64,000 nt of DNA from Sphingobacterium paucimobilis HER1398 (GCF_000416985.1 NZ_ATDL01000006.1:45745-109744), one strand, 5' to 3'; shown: positions 1 to 8,777, counted from the stretch's first letter. The notes: generated from the sequence alone by a model not told the origin. Made by a program: numbers and translations.

Positions 1-558
1 GCCATACAGCGTTTGAGAAGTAATGGCATGGATGAAGCTATCCGTTAGTTCCCGCCACTTCGGATCGTTATAGTATGTACCCAGATTAATTTGTGGATTG
101 GCCTCCTCATCTATCGTAGCAGTAGGGGACTCGCGATTGGCATTGTAACTATGTATATCCAGTACCACAAAGAAGCCGTATTTTTGAATAGAGGACTGTA
201 TATGTTGCTCAATAAGCCGATAGATATATTGATGCTTTTTATAAAGCTGCTCGAGGAAGGTCTGTGGGAAATTCGTCTTCCATACCTCTAGACCCCAGGC
301 CTGCTCGGGACGAAGGTAAACGGATTCTTCAACCGCGCGGTTTATATCCAGCTGGAAACGCGAAGTACCTATCACAAACTGATTGACAGGCAGTTCAGCA
401 ATCAGAGCTGTGTAAGGGTCTTCCTCGCGGAGACGTTGCTTTTCCGACAGCAATAAATAGGGAAGCAAGTTATCATCAATCAGATGGCCATCGTGCAGTG
501 CAAACGACCAAAATGGGCTATCTATGGTATGTATATGGTAATTTATCTGTAGAGACAT
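1..558 (-). CDS. N-formylglutamate amidohydrolase-like protein (3' part outside window)
   Basis: The frame is open on the minus strand from an ATG at 558 to the window edge (186 codons, no stop), so the C-terminus lies outside. The segment VVLDIHSYNANRE resembles the metal-binding D-x-HS core of the N-formylglutamate amidohydrolase (FGase) family, zinc enzymes related to carboxypeptidases that hydrolyse N-formylglutamate in histidine breakdown or, in some members, other small amides. The N-terminus reads MSLQINYHIHT with no signal peptide, suggesting a cytoplasmic enzyme. No hut genes are visible on this side, so the substrate is open. Confidence in the family is fairly good; substrate is inferred. 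Confidence 0.75.
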   Translation of the reverse strand, partial: MSLQINYHIHTIDSPFWSFALHDGHLIDDNLLPYLLLSEKQRLREEDPYTALIAELPVNQFVIGTSRFQLDINRAVEESVYLRPEQAWGLEVWKTNFPQTFLEQLYKKHQYIYRLIEQHIQSSIQKYGFFVVLDIHSYNANRESPTATIDEEANPQINLGTYYNDPKWRELTDSFIHAITSQTLYG

Positions 559-651
559 AGGCGTAAGATTTAGCTCTTTTGAATTAGAACAGTAGGGGAA
601 CTAAAAAGTTTTTTCAGAAAGTTGTAACCATTTTCTTTTTGGAGGCGACTA

Positions 652-669
652 ATGGGGAAAGAACAATAA
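652..669 (+). other. possible five-codon leader ORF
   Basis: A GGAGG sequence at 641-645 sits at good distance from an ATG at 652, but that ATG opens only MGKEQ followed by TAA. The next gene begins MGKEE at 678. The purine-rich ribosome-binding-like site therefore serves the short frame better than the long one. This could be translational coupling, or a frameshift relic of an older start; nothing else supports a function. Confidence 0.25.
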
Positions 670-677
670 AAAAAGAC

Positions 678-1001
678 ATGGGAAAAGAAGAAATGCTATC
701 CATAATGTTTGTAGGGCTATTTACAGCTATTACATTATCGATTTACTTTATTATGAAATTCAGGGCAATCCGTATCGCGAACTCAGATGGAGCGTCTGCC
801 AAAAGAGAACCTTATGACTGGCAAAAGCCTGGCATCGTGGTGCTAGGAATAGGAATAGGTATTATTATCGTAGGAATTTTCAAGGAATTAGGTTATTTTC
901 AGTCACAGGATGCCATCCCCATGGGGATCATTACGGTATGTACCGGTATCTCTATGATTATTGCCCACAAACTGGATAAAAAGCAAGAAAACAACAATTA
1001 A
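678..1001 (+). CDS. DUF6249-like small membrane protein
   Basis: A 107-residue protein if the ATG at 678 is used; a longer frame from a TTG at 639 is possible but adds a polar, non-conserved-looking tail. Three hydrophobic stretches are visible: about residues 5-25, 50-70 and 80-98, with a charged cytoplasmic-like loop (KREPYDWQKP) between the first two. This matches the small DUF6249 membrane proteins that in Bacteroidota precede ECF sigma genes. It is 2 nt upstream of the sigma-factor gene and so belongs to the same transcript. A role in controlling the sigma factor is a guess from context only. Confidence 0.65.
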   Translation: MGKEEMLSIMFVGLFTAITLSIYFIMKFRAIRIANSDGASAKREPYDWQKPGIVVLGIGIGIIIVGIFKELGYFQSQDAIPMGIITVCTGISMIIAHKLDKKQENNN

Positions 1002-1003
1002 GA

Positions 1004-1555
1004 ATGGACCAAGTCTACATTGATAAGGTACTAGCGGGAGACCCATATGCTTTTACGTATTTTCTTACGACTTATAAGCATATGGCCTATTCTGTCGCAC
1101 ATTCTATTGTCAAGCAGGAGCACCTGGCCGAAGAAGTGGTTCAGGACGCCTTCATGCGCTGTTATCAGTCGTTGGCAGCTTTCAAAAAGCAATCCAAATT
1201 CAGCACCTGGTTCTATCGTATTGTTGTAAACTGTGCTTTCAGCACGGCGCGGCGGCTGAAACCGGAGCCTATCGAATTCAGCGCCGAAGAGCATGATATA
1301 GTCTGGGATGAAAATGCCTTCGACAGGTTGCTGAAAAAAGAACAGGAACAGCTCATACAGGAAGCGCTATTAATGATTCCGGCTAATGAGGCGCTGGCAC
1401 TGCGTCTCTATTACCTCGAAGAGCTGTCTATTCAGGAACTGTGCGATATTACGGGATGGACAGAGTCTAATGCAAAAGTAATCCTATTTAGAGCCCGAAA
1501 ACACCTCTACGGGACACTCCGTAGATTAATGAAAGAAGAATACTATGGAACATAA
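1004..1555 (+). CDS. ECF RNA polymerase sigma factor (sigma-70 family)
   Basis: A 183-residue sigma factor with the two-domain ECF layout. Region 2 spans roughly residues 12-82 (HLAEEVVQDAFMRCYQSL is the typical core-binding and -10-reading helix) and region 4 roughly 120-175 (LPA-like MIPANEALALRLYYLEELS followed by the helix-turn-helix IQELCDITGWTESNAKVILFRARKHL). The linker is short, as usual. It lies 2 nt after the DUF6249-like gene and overlaps the next gene by 11 nt, so the three genes form one operon. The downstream membrane protein is a candidate anti-sigma factor. The regulon is not evident; a FecI-type role is unlikely because no receptor follows on this strand. Confidence 0.9.
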   Translation: MDQVYIDKVLAGDPYAFTYFLTTYKHMAYSVAHSIVKQEHLAEEVVQDAFMRCYQSLAAFKKQSKFSTWFYRIVVNCAFSTARRLKPEPIEFSAEEHDIVWDENAFDRLLKKEQEQLIQEALLMIPANEALALRLYYLEELSIQELCDITGWTESNAKVILFRARKHLYGTLRRLMKEEYYGT

Positions 1556-1901
1556 CGATAAACTATACGACCTGCTCAAGAACAGTAAATTGGAATTGCC
1601 TTTTGACGATTTCGAAAGCCGCATGATGCAACAGATTGTCGATTTTGAAAAAGCAAAAGTCCAAATGCACCAAAGTAAGAAGATGGCACTGCTTTTCTTC
1701 TTGATAGGTACCGTCTTTGGTATGCTACTCAACTATGGACTAGGCTTAGCACTCGCTTCCTATGGTTTGCCTCAAGCTTCCTTAGACAAAATCTCTTTCT
1801 TCTCTCAGCTAATCTACGTTGTCCTGATTGTGCTCTTCAGTGACAAACTCTGGAAACTATTTAAGATGACACGGGAATCCGGCACTAAAAAATCAACTTA
1901 A
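1545..1901 (+). CDS. putative membrane-bound anti-sigma-like protein
   Basis: A 118-residue protein with a soluble N-terminal segment (about 1-45) rich in acidic and amphipathic residues, then two hydrophobic segments (about 46-72 and 82-103) and a basic tail. Its start overlaps the end of the sigma gene by 11 nt, which indicates translational coupling. Short proteins with an N-terminal sigma-binding helix and one or two membrane segments commonly act as anti-sigma factors; that role is inferred from position and topology, and no zinc-binding anti-sigma motif is present. Its last 17 bases overlap the convergent TonB receptor gene. Confidence 0.6.
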   Translation: MEHNDKLYDLLKNSKLELPFDDFESRMMQQIVDFEKAKVQMHQSKKMALLFFLIGTVFGMLLNYGLGLALASYGLPQASLDKISFFSQLIYVVLIVLFSDKLWKLFKMTRESGTKKST

Positions 1902-3960
1902 GTCCCCCATAAAAATTACGTGTGGCTGCCGCATTAAAGTAGCGGCCACCAAAAGCATTGATATCATTACCTAAACTGTACCGCTGATTCAGTAGATTGT
2001 CACCCCCCGCATATACTTGTACAGATACCCCATAAAAGCGAGGTACCGTATAACTGAGCTTGGCTTGCACCAAATGAAACTTCTTCGCATATATACTATT
2101 GGCATCGTCCAAGGGCATGGAGGAAGTAAAGTTGTGATACAGGTTTAAATCAAGCTGATAAGGAAAATCGATTTTAACGTTATTAGTCCATACCCATTGG
2201 GGCACTGCCGTCATTCTATTACCCGAATAGTCTTTATCAGCTACCTTGTACTGCCCAAAATGATAGTCATTATAACTTACAGCTGTATGTACGCTCATTC
2301 CACGTAACAGGGGCGATTGTGGCGAAACGGGAATCGCCCCCCACAGGGACAGTTCAATTCCTTTCTGTTTCATCTCTCCAGCATTCTGATAATACTCTGC
2401 GCCAGCTTCATTCAGGCTACGCACGATACCATTCTCCATACGGTAGGTATAAGCAGCAATATCCAAAATTAGGTTGTTGTTTTTATTCCGTATTTTATAT
2501 CCTACCTCGTAATTTGTACCGGATTCAGCTTGCAGGTCTGTATTTATACTATTGTCAGAAGAACGTACCTCCGCAAGCGTAGGCGTAGAATAACCTTTGG
2601 CTACAGAAACCCGCCAGGACATTAGCTCGTGAAGGGTATACGAACTCGCAATACGGGGCATCCATTGCTTATCAAAGGAGATACGACCATCTGTAGGCGT
2701 TACCACTGGGTATTTGCGGGTGTAGTCGATGTGATTACCATTCAGTCCGAGAGCACCTTCCAGGTTCCAGTTTTTCATCAGCTCAATCTGCGCCCGATAG
2801 AATAGGTTCCACTGGCTGTTGGTCATGCCATCACGTGCCTGTACAGCACCTGCCACTCCTTTGTTATTGTCGTAATTGTCAATCGTACTGCTTCCTTTTA
2901 TCCCTTCAAATCCCAACTGCATCTGCCAAGGCAGTGCCGCCTCTGGATTATCCAGCGACAGGTAGGTACGCAGTCCCCAGTTTTTCTCGATGCGCTCTTC
3001 GTAATTCGTTATAAAAGGGTTCTTGAAATCCGTGTAGGAACCAAACAAAGAAATTTGGTGCGATAGATACTTGCCGAGTTGTAAACGATGTGAGACTCCA
3101 CCGAATCCCGTTTTGTTATAGATAGCAGCCTGTTGCTCCTTCGCCCCCGGATTGGGCCCACCTGCAGGGCGTGAGGCTCTCGGATCCGCTTCATACTGCG
3201 CCAGGGTAAGTCCGCCTGGCGTTTCGTACCCCAGGTCGGTATATAATATAAAAGCACGTAGCTGCGCTATAGGAGCGTATTGCCATTGATGGGCCGTCTG
3301 AACAGTTTTCTTGTTCAAGCCTGCATTGTCCCGATAACCATCGGAACGTAAAAATGACTGGTCAAAAGAGAACTGATAATTGGGAGTCACCTTCTGCTGT
3401 AGGGATAGTGACTGTTGGAACAGACCGTAGGCACCAGCCGTAAGTTCGACTTCGCGTCTGTTCTCTAGCATTTCAAACCCCTTAGGGCTGATCTGCACGA
3501 CTCCACCAGAATTAGCTCCGAACAGCGAGCCATCGGGTCCTTTGACCAGCTGTATCGTCTGTATACCCACCGGAGCAAGTAGATTGAGATAGGTATTGCC
3601 ACCTGCATCTGTCAACGGAAACTCGTCTACATATACTTTGGTATTACGAATTCCAAACGGTGAACGGATTAAACTTCCCCGCATGGCCAAGCGATAAGAA
3701 CCTGGCGAACGTTCTTCCATACGTATTCCCGGAACAGTATTAACTGCGGCCAGCAAAGAGGTAGGACTCTGTCGGGAGATAACCTCTGCGGATAGACTCT
3801 GAGTAGCTGATGTAACGCCCAAAGAAGACTGTTTGGCAAAGTACACCTTCACATCTATAGGCTGTAAAGCAATATTGGTGCTGTCTTTAGAAACTTGTGC
3901 AGAGGCAGTCACTCCCAACAAGGCTAGGAGGAGGGTTAGGTTGGTGGTCAAATATCTCAT
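1885..3960 (-). CDS. TonB-dependent outer-membrane receptor
   Basis: A 691-residue receptor with a cleavable signal peptide (MRYLTTNLTLLLALLGVTASAQ). The plug domain covers about residues 40-160 and includes typical motifs such as VPGIRMEERSPGSYRLAMRGS and the KGPDGSLFGANSGGVVQI stretch; the remainder is a 22-strand barrel ending in ...NFYGGLKLIF with the terminal aromatic residue needed for outer-membrane insertion. No carboxypeptidase-like N-terminal extension is present, unlike the SusC protein in this window, so it resembles siderophore, haem or copper/cobalamin receptors more than polymer importers. It lies 27 nt downstream of a BamA/TamA-like gene on the same strand and probably shares its transcript. 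The ligand cannot be told. Confidence 0.88.
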   Translation of the reverse strand: MRYLTTNLTLLLALLGVTASAQVSKDSTNIALQPIDVKVYFAKQSSLGVTSATQSLSAEVISRQSPTSLLAAVNTVPGIRMEERSPGSYRLAMRGSLIRSPFGIRNTKVYVDEFPLTDAGGNTYLNLLAPVGIQTIQLVKGPDGSLFGANSGGVVQISPKGFEMLENRREVELTAGAYGLFQQSLSLQQKVTPNYQFSFDQSFLRSDGYRDNAGLNKKTVQTAHQWQYAPIAQLRAFILYTDLGYETPGGLTLAQYEADPRASRPAGGPNPGAKEQQAAIYNKTGFGGVSHRLQLGKYLSHQISLFGSYTDFKNPFITNYEERIEKNWGLRTYLSLDNPEAALPWQMQLGFEGIKGSSTIDNYDNNKGVAGAVQARDGMTNSQWNLFYRAQIELMKNWNLEGALGLNGNHIDYTRKYPVVTPTDGRISFDKQWMPRIASSYTLHELMSWRVSVAKGYSTPTLAEVRSSDNSINTDLQAESGTNYEVGYKIRNKNNNLILDIAAYTYRMENGIVRSLNEAGAEYYQNAGEMKQKGIELSLWGAIPVSPQSPLLRGMSVHTAVSYNDYHFGQYKVADKDYSGNRMTAVPQWVWTNNVKIDFPYQLDLNLYHNFTSSMPLDDANSIYAKKFHLVQAKLSYTVPRFYGVSVQVYAGGDNLLNQRYSLGNDINAFGGRYFNAAATRNFYGGLKLIF

Positions 3961-3987
3961 CTACTGTTAAAGATAGGGCTTTTTCCC

Positions 3988-5283
3988 TTAGAATGCTTCA
4001 TTCAATCCCAAAAACAGGCCTTTTTGTCCGAATTTACCAATGGCGTAATCGATACATAGGTTGGTACGGGTCATTTTATTGAAAAGCACCCGCAAACCTG
4101 CACCACCTGAAGGTTGCCAGTACTTAAACAGCTTGGTGCCCATCTGGTCATCTACAGTCTGAATATTTCCAAAAACCACACCGCTCAAAAACTGATTACG
4201 CAGTATTGGAAAGCGGTACTCGACCTCACCATATGCATAAGAGCGTCCTTTGAAATATCCGTTGGTATAGCCTCTACCGCTTTTTGCATAGGGATCTTTG
4301 CCCGTCCCTGGCAAATCAAGATAGGGTAGCTTGCCACTGAGATTGTACGATCCGTAATACCATAAGGCCAATACGTGGTTAGGACGGCCACGCTCTGGGA
4401 AAAGCTGAAAATACTTACGAAAATCGGTAAGGAGTTGTATGGCATTCTGCGAACTTCCCATCCAAGTCTGGTTCGTCCGCAAGACCACATCGGAATAGAT
4501 GCCTTTGTAGGCGCTATTCGGATTGTCCCGGGTCATGTACTGCAGATTAAACATCAACCCATTATTATTGTTGCGCGCGGGATCGAAGCCGTTCCACTTG
4601 CTGTAAATCTCATTGGGCGAAGGGGAGACCTCCGTCAGTGTACTGACATTGCGCTTTAACTCGAAATAGGCCCCCGCACCAACAAATAGTCCCGGGCTCA
4701 ACTTTTTATAAATACGTTCGTTGAATCCGTAGACAGTATATTTATTGACAAAACGGTCGCGGTCCGGATTATTGATGATAGACTCCTCTTCTGTAGGATT
4801 GGGCAATGGGTGTCCGATCCCCATACCATAATCGAGTCCCACCATTTTAGCAATATGGAGACTCCCTTTTAGATTCCATTTGTTCTCCCGTGTATACACA
4901 TCATGAAAAAGATAACCAAACACAATCCCCCTAGTCGTATAGTTCAAAGCAGTAGCAAACACCGACATACTGGTATTCTTTTTCTCGCCAAAATGCAATC
5001 CGCCAACAGCCTTGATACCAATCTGGAAGCCGATACTCGGATTGTAATTAAGATTGGGTAAATAGGAGATACCTGAACGCTTCTCGGGAATACCGTCTTT
5101 CTTTCTTTTTTTAAAGGGGTTGATATCCTGAAAAAGATTGACCACATCGTAGAGACTGTCTGGAGGCAATGGTTCACCTTTTATCCTTTTCAGGAGTAAA
5201 CTGTCTGTTTGCTGTTCAAGGTCCTGTGCATACGTATTTAACGCCAACAAGGGGAAAAACAAAAGGATGTACAGGTTTCTCAT
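3988..5283 (-). CDS. BamA/TamA-family (surface antigen D15-like) outer-membrane barrel protein
   Basis: A 431-residue protein with a signal peptide (MRNLYILLFFPLLALNTYAQ) and, after a charged linker, a region of alternating strands from about residue 75 to the C-terminal phenylalanine. Features such as GYFKGRSYAYGEVEYRFPI and GAGLRVLFNKMTRTNLCIDY fit the C-terminal strands of the D15/BamA barrel family, including the RxxR-like and VR(F/Y)-like motifs. It lacks POTRA domains, so it is a short lineage-specific member rather than BamA itself. It precedes the TonB receptor by 27 nt on the same strand. A role in outer-membrane transport or assembly is inferred. Confidence 0.75.
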   Translation of the reverse strand: MRNLYILLFFPLLALNTYAQDLEQQTDSLLLKRIKGEPLPPDSLYDVVNLFQDINPFKKRKKDGIPEKRSGISYLPNLNYNPSIGFQIGIKAVGGLHFGEKKNTSMSVFATALNYTTRGIVFGYLFHDVYTRENKWNLKGSLHIAKMVGLDYGMGIGHPLPNPTEEESIINNPDRDRFVNKYTVYGFNERIYKKLSPGLFVGAGAYFELKRNVSTLTEVSPSPNEIYSKWNGFDPARNNNNGLMFNLQYMTRDNPNSAYKGIYSDVVLRTNQTWMGSSQNAIQLLTDFRKYFQLFPERGRPNHVLALWYYGSYNLSGKLPYLDLPGTGKDPYAKSGRGYTNGYFKGRSYAYGEVEYRFPILRNQFLSGVVFGNIQTVDDQMGTKLFKYWQPSGGAGLRVLFNKMTRTNLCIDYAIGKFGQKGLFLGLNEAF

Positions 5284-5453
5284 AGAGGTTTTCTTTCCAT
5301 ATTAGTAAGCACGAAAATAAAGATAAGTTTTGGCTTTTAGGCCTTTTGACGATCACAAAACGTTTTTCAAATTCATTTGTTCTCTTTTTCTACGTATATT
5401 ACAGGATAGGAATTGTTATAATTTGTATCAAAATATCTTAAATAAAAAATATT

Positions 5454-5735
5454 ATGTTAATTAAAAAAGAAGAAACAGGAAGCAAAGGAGCCTTTGTTGC
5501 CTACGAGGAAAATAAGAAAATAGGGGAGATTAGTTATTCGATAGCCGGTACAGACAAGATCATTGTGGACCATACTGAAGTCGATCCCGAACAAAAAGGA
5601 AAGAGTATTGGCAAAATTCTATTGCAAAAGGTAGTCGAACACGCTAGGGATAATAATCTGAAAATAATTCCGCTATGTCCTTTTGCAAAAGCCATGTTTG
5701 AAAAGAACGTCGATATAAGAGACGTGCTCGCTTAA
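5454..5735 (+). CDS. GCN5-related N-acetyltransferase, short YidJ-like type
   Basis: A 93-residue protein matching the short acetyltransferase class (PF14542 type). The core HTEVDPEQKGKSIGKILL carries the acetyl-CoA-binding pattern, with a Q/K-x-x-G-x-G/A turn, and is followed by the helix VVEHARDNNLKIIPLCPFAKAMFEKN in which the conserved Cys-Pro-Phe-(A/V) segment is typical. Members of this family are cytoplasmic and their substrates are mostly unknown. The gene stands alone between two oppositely oriented units; an AT-rich leader of more than 100 nt precedes it. Confidence 0.82.
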   Translation: MLIKKEETGSKGAFVAYEENKKIGEISYSIAGTDKIIVDHTEVDPEQKGKSIGKILLQKVVEHARDNNLKIIPLCPFAKAMFEKNVDIRDVLA

Positions 5736-5751
5736 AATCTGGATTGCTATC

Positions 5752-5783
5752 TGCTCCTTAAGGCCTCTCAGGCTAGGGGAGCA
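5752..5783. terminator. possible shared hairpin between convergent genes
   Basis: TGCTCC at 5752-5757 pairs with GGAGCA at 5778-5783, with an additional internal GCCT/AGGC pairing. It lies between the stop codons of two convergent genes, as terminators do, but there is no clear T-run on either side, so this is a weak call. Confidence 0.4.
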
Positions 5784-5789
5784 GGCACA

Positions 5790-6668
5790 TTAATCTTGAA
5801 AATGCTTTAGCTGCCCCAGGAGGCCGGTAAGCCCTCCGGTATGAATAAACAATATCTGGCTGCCTTTTTCGAACATGTCCTTTTCCAATAAGTCATGTAA
5901 TGCAAACAGCGCCTTTCCCGTATAGGTCGGCTCTATCATGATGCCCGTCTGGCGTACAAAACTTTGTACAAACTGTATCAGTTCGGGTTTGACCTTTGCA
6001 TAACCACCAAAATGGTAGTCCAGATGGAGTCTACTCTGCTGTAGGTTAGCACCCAGCAGCAGCATCTCGTCGGCTATAAAACCTCCTCCTTTCAATACGG
6101 GTACCACATGCAACAAGCTTTTTTTATCTTCTTGCGCTATTCCCATTGCAATACCTGCCGCTGTAGTACCGGTTCCGGCCGCCACAAAGATATGATCATA
6201 CTGCCGCTCGAGCTCGCCCACCAGTTCCGAACAGCCACGAGCACCTTCTGTTCCTGAGCCCCCCTCATCAATCATAAAGCTTCTATCGGCTTCTTGGAGG
6301 CCATTAAAGAGCTTTTCCTTGTCTTTGTAATCCTCCCGCGACACGAATAGAAGCTCCATACCAAACAGGCGGCACATATCCAGCACAGTGTTCGAAATCT
6401 CCTCGCCCCGTATGAAAGCCTTAGCATAAAAACCAGCCGATGCAGCGGCGCAGGCCACAGCAAGGATATGGTTGGACCAAGCGCCTCCAAAAGTAATTAA
6501 TGTATCTTTACCTAATTCCTTTGCTTTTAAAAGATTATATTTCAACTTACGCCATTTATTACCAGATATGAACGGATGAATCATATCATCACGTTTCATA
6601 TAGACTTGAACTGATTTTTGCTGATATAAAGGGTGCGAAAGTAGTTGTTCTGGGCTAAAGAGAAGCAT
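5790..6668 (-). CDS. PLP-dependent ACC deaminase / D-cysteine desulfhydrase family enzyme
   Basis: A 292-residue fold-type II PLP enzyme. The N-terminal segment HPFISGNKWRKLKYNL holds the GNK-x-RKL motif whose first lysine binds PLP. A glycine-rich phosphate loop (GTGTTAAGIAMG) follows at about residues 165-176, and TFGGAWSNH near residue 60 is the substrate-loop sequence conserved in ACC deaminase and D-cysteine desulfhydrase. The length is slightly short (usual 300-340). The family converts 1-aminocyclopropane-1-carboxylate to 2-oxobutyrate or D-cysteine to pyruvate; sequence alone does not separate them here. The gene diverges from the pseudouridine synthase gene. Confidence 0.85.
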   Translation of the reverse strand: MLLFSPEQLLSHPLYQQKSVQVYMKRDDMIHPFISGNKWRKLKYNLLKAKELGKDTLITFGGAWSNHILAVACAAASAGFYAKAFIRGEEISNTVLDMCRLFGMELLFVSREDYKDKEKLFNGLQEADRSFMIDEGGSGTEGARGCSELVGELERQYDHIFVAAGTGTTAAGIAMGIAQEDKKSLLHVVPVLKGGGFIADEMLLLGANLQQSRLHLDYHFGGYAKVKPELIQFVQSFVRQTGIMIEPTYTGKALFALHDLLEKDMFEKGSQILFIHTGGLTGLLGQLKHFQD

Positions 6669-6747
6669 AGATAAAAAGGACGTTGTTAATATTCAGTATA
6701 TTGAAGTAAGAGTACGTCAAAGTTAGTACTTTTTGGTGTATTTCACT

Positions 6748-6755
6748 TACTTTTG
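6748..6755 (+). promoter_or_regulatory. -7 element (TACTTTTG) placing the start of transcription at the ATG
   Basis: TACTTTTG matches the Bacteroidota TAnnTTTG -7 consensus and is separated from the ATG at 6760 by only four bases (TGCT). Transcription would begin at or next to the start codon, giving a leaderless mRNA. A matching -33 TTTG at the correct spacing is not clear. Confidence 0.5.
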
Positions 6756-6759
6756 TGCT

Positions 6760-7797
6760 ATGAACGAAGACTTAGATATACAGGAACAAGACGAGCAGGA
6801 ATTGTATGAACATATACGGATAGTTGCCGACAAAGGGCAGGCCTTGCTTCGTATTGACAAGTTTTTAATGAATAGAGTAGAGAATACCTCCCGCAACCGC
6901 ATACAGAATGCGATTGATGCAGGTTCTGTCTTTGTCAATGATAAAGTTATCAAAGCCAGCTACAAGGTAAAACCACTCGATGTCATTACAATGGTCTTAC
7001 CAGACCCTCCACGCGATACCGAGGTCTATCCCGAGGATATCCCATTGATTATTACTTATGAGGATGACGACCTTCTTATGGTCAATAAAGAGCCTGGCAT
7101 GGTGGTACATCCCGGGTTCAACAACTATACCGGCACACTGGTAAACGCACTGACGTTTCACCTCAATCAGCTGCCTACACTACCGGGCAATACCGGACGG
7201 CCAGGATTGGTACACCGTATAGATAAAGATACCTCCGGACTACTCGTTATCGCCAAGAACGAATGGGCCATGACCTATCTGGCCAAGCAATTCTTTGAAC
7301 ATAGCATAGAGCGTCGCTACGTCGCCCTCGTATGGGGAGATATCCCCGAAGATGGTACTATCACTGGCTATATCGGCCGCGATATGAAAGACCGTCGGAT
7401 AATGAATATGTACGATGATCCTGAAAAAGGGAAATGGTCGGTCACGCACTATAAGGTAATAGAGCGCCTAGGTTTTGTCACATTGATTGAATGCCAACTG
7501 GAAACAGGCCGTACCCACCAGATACGTACACATATGAAATCCATAGGCCATCCTATTTTCAATGATGCCAGTTATGGAGGGGACCGGATACTCAAAGGGA
7601 CGGCATTTTCAAAATACAAACAGTTTGTAGACAATTGTTTTCAGACAATACCTAGACAGGCACTTCATGCTAGATCACTCGGTTTTATACACCCGAAGAC
7701 AAAAAAAGAAATGAACTTTGAGGTACCATTGCCTGAGGATTTTCGTTTAGTATTAGAAAAGTGGAGAGGATACGCTGCTGAAAAAACACAGCAATAG
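6760..7797 (+). CDS. rluD: RluA/RluD-family 23S rRNA pseudouridine synthase
   Basis: A 345-residue enzyme from the ATG at 6760; an in-frame TTG at 6733 would add nine residues but the promoter lies between, so the ATG is preferred. Residues about 25-85 form an S4 RNA-binding domain (LRIDKFLMNRVENTSRNRIQ), followed by the catalytic domain. The signature VHRIDKDTSGLLVIAKN at about 150-167 contains the catalytic aspartate (near residue 155), and GRTHQIRTHMKSIGHPIFND is the second conserved block. This layout (S4 plus long catalytic domain) is typical of RluD, which modifies U1911/1915/1917 in helix 69; RluC would be the alternative. The symbol is a best match. Confidence 0.88.
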   Translation: MNEDLDIQEQDEQELYEHIRIVADKGQALLRIDKFLMNRVENTSRNRIQNAIDAGSVFVNDKVIKASYKVKPLDVITMVLPDPPRDTEVYPEDIPLIITYEDDDLLMVNKEPGMVVHPGFNNYTGTLVNALTFHLNQLPTLPGNTGRPGLVHRIDKDTSGLLVIAKNEWAMTYLAKQFFEHSIERRYVALVWGDIPEDGTITGYIGRDMKDRRIMNMYDDPEKGKWSVTHYKVIERLGFVTLIECQLETGRTHQIRTHMKSIGHPIFNDASYGGDRILKGTAFSKYKQFVDNCFQTIPRQALHARSLGFIHPKTKKEMNFEVPLPEDFRLVLEKWRGYAAEKTQQ

Positions 7798-7832
7798 GGG
7801 TCCGCCAAACGATTACGCTTTAATGCATTTTT

Positions 7833-8696
7833 ATGCCTACACATTACATGAACTACAACGGCACTTTGCTGCCGGAGGACCATACTATATTTTCGGCCAA
7901 TAACCGGGCATTCCGCTACGGAGACGGCATCTTTGAAACCATGCTCTATAAAGACGGAGAGATCCGTTTTCTGGATTTTCATATCGAACGCCTACAACAG
8001 AGTATGCAACGGCTTGAGCTGGAATCGTCAGGCAAGTTCGACACCTATTTCTTTAAGGGAGCAGCAGATGAGTTAATCCGCAAAAACAATATGCTCGGAC
8101 AGCGCGTGCGCGTGCGCCTTTCGGTATTCAGAGAAGGCGATGGGCTCTATACGCCCGACAGCAACCGACCAAGTTATATCTTTCAGGTGCAACGTCTGGA
8201 AGAGCCACAAAGAGATAAGAAAAACGGTCTTATTATCGACCTATACACGGAGAATAAAAAGCCCTTTGGCGACCTCTCAGATCTCAAATCAAACAATGCA
8301 TTGATATATGTCCTTGCAGGACTGTACAAGAAGAAATTTGATTATGATGATGTACTCATTCTCAATCAGGAAGGCTTCCTCTGTGAAGCGCTAACGTCAA
8401 ATATTTTCGTGTACTTTGAGAAAGCGCTTTATACACCTGCGCTGAATCAAGGTTGTATCGCTGGGGTGATGCGTCGCGTGGTAATGGATATAGCGGAGGC
8501 CGAGGGAATACCGGTCATCGAAGCGCAGATAAGTCCCGAAATCATGAAAAAGGCGGACGAGATATTCTGCACCAACGCCATACAAGGAATACAGTGGGTT
8601 ATGGGATACAAGCAGAAGCGTTACTTTAATAAAATATCCCGGATATTGCAGGATAGACTGGCAACCTGGACTTATGACAAAGAAGGTAGTCTATAG
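7833..8696 (+). CDS. aminotransferase class IV (branched-chain aminotransferase / ADC lyase-like)
   Basis: A 287-residue fold-type IV PLP enzyme. MNYNGTLLPEDHTIF, NRAFRYGDGIFETML and the DFHIERLQQSM helix form the N-terminal domain; the lysine in DLKSNNALIYVLA is the probable PLP-binding residue; EALTSNIFVYF and TPALNQGCIAGVMRRVV are the C-terminal phosphate-binding blocks. Candidates are branched-chain amino-acid aminotransferase, aminodeoxychorismate lyase (PabC) and D-amino-acid aminotransferase; the sequence lacks the length and motifs of full IlvE (about 355 aa in this phylum), so a PabC-like role is plausible but undecided. It starts 35 nt after the pseudouridine synthase gene and likely shares its transcript. 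Confidence 0.82.
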   Translation: MPTHYMNYNGTLLPEDHTIFSANNRAFRYGDGIFETMLYKDGEIRFLDFHIERLQQSMQRLELESSGKFDTYFFKGAADELIRKNNMLGQRVRVRLSVFREGDGLYTPDSNRPSYIFQVQRLEEPQRDKKNGLIIDLYTENKKPFGDLSDLKSNNALIYVLAGLYKKKFDYDDVLILNQEGFLCEALTSNIFVYFEKALYTPALNQGCIAGVMRRVVMDIAEAEGIPVIEAQISPEIMKKADEIFCTNAIQGIQWVMGYKQKRYFNKISRILQDRLATWTYDKEGSL

Positions 8697-8711
8697 GATA
8701 AGGAGAGCCAC

Positions 8712-8762
8712 AAATTCGCCTTTATATTTCAACGCAATTATATTGCTTGTAAGGGCGAATTT
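8712..8762. repeat. 9-bp perfect inverted repeat over the mnmE promoter region
   Basis: AAATTCGCC at 8712-8720 is the exact reverse complement of GGCGAATTT at 8754-8762. The arms are 33 nt apart and the right arm abuts the -7 element of mnmE. It may act as the terminator of the preceding gene or as a structure affecting the promoter; there is no T-run to decide. Confidence 0.45.
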
Positions 8763-8773
8763 ATGTAGGTTTG
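8743..8773 (+). promoter_or_regulatory. promoter of mnmE, predicted leaderless
   Basis: TTG at 8743-8745 (a degenerate -33 TTTG) and TAGGTTTG at 8766-8773 (a perfect TAnnTTTG) are separated by 20 nt. Only TCCC lies between the -7 element and the ATG at 8778, so the transcript should start at the start codon. Confidence 0.6.
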
Positions 8774-8777
8774 TCCC

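Noticed and set aside
1..291. Plus-strand 66-codon frame at 91-291
   Set aside because: The minus strand is open through the whole region and carries the N-formylglutamate amidohydrolase-like motif.
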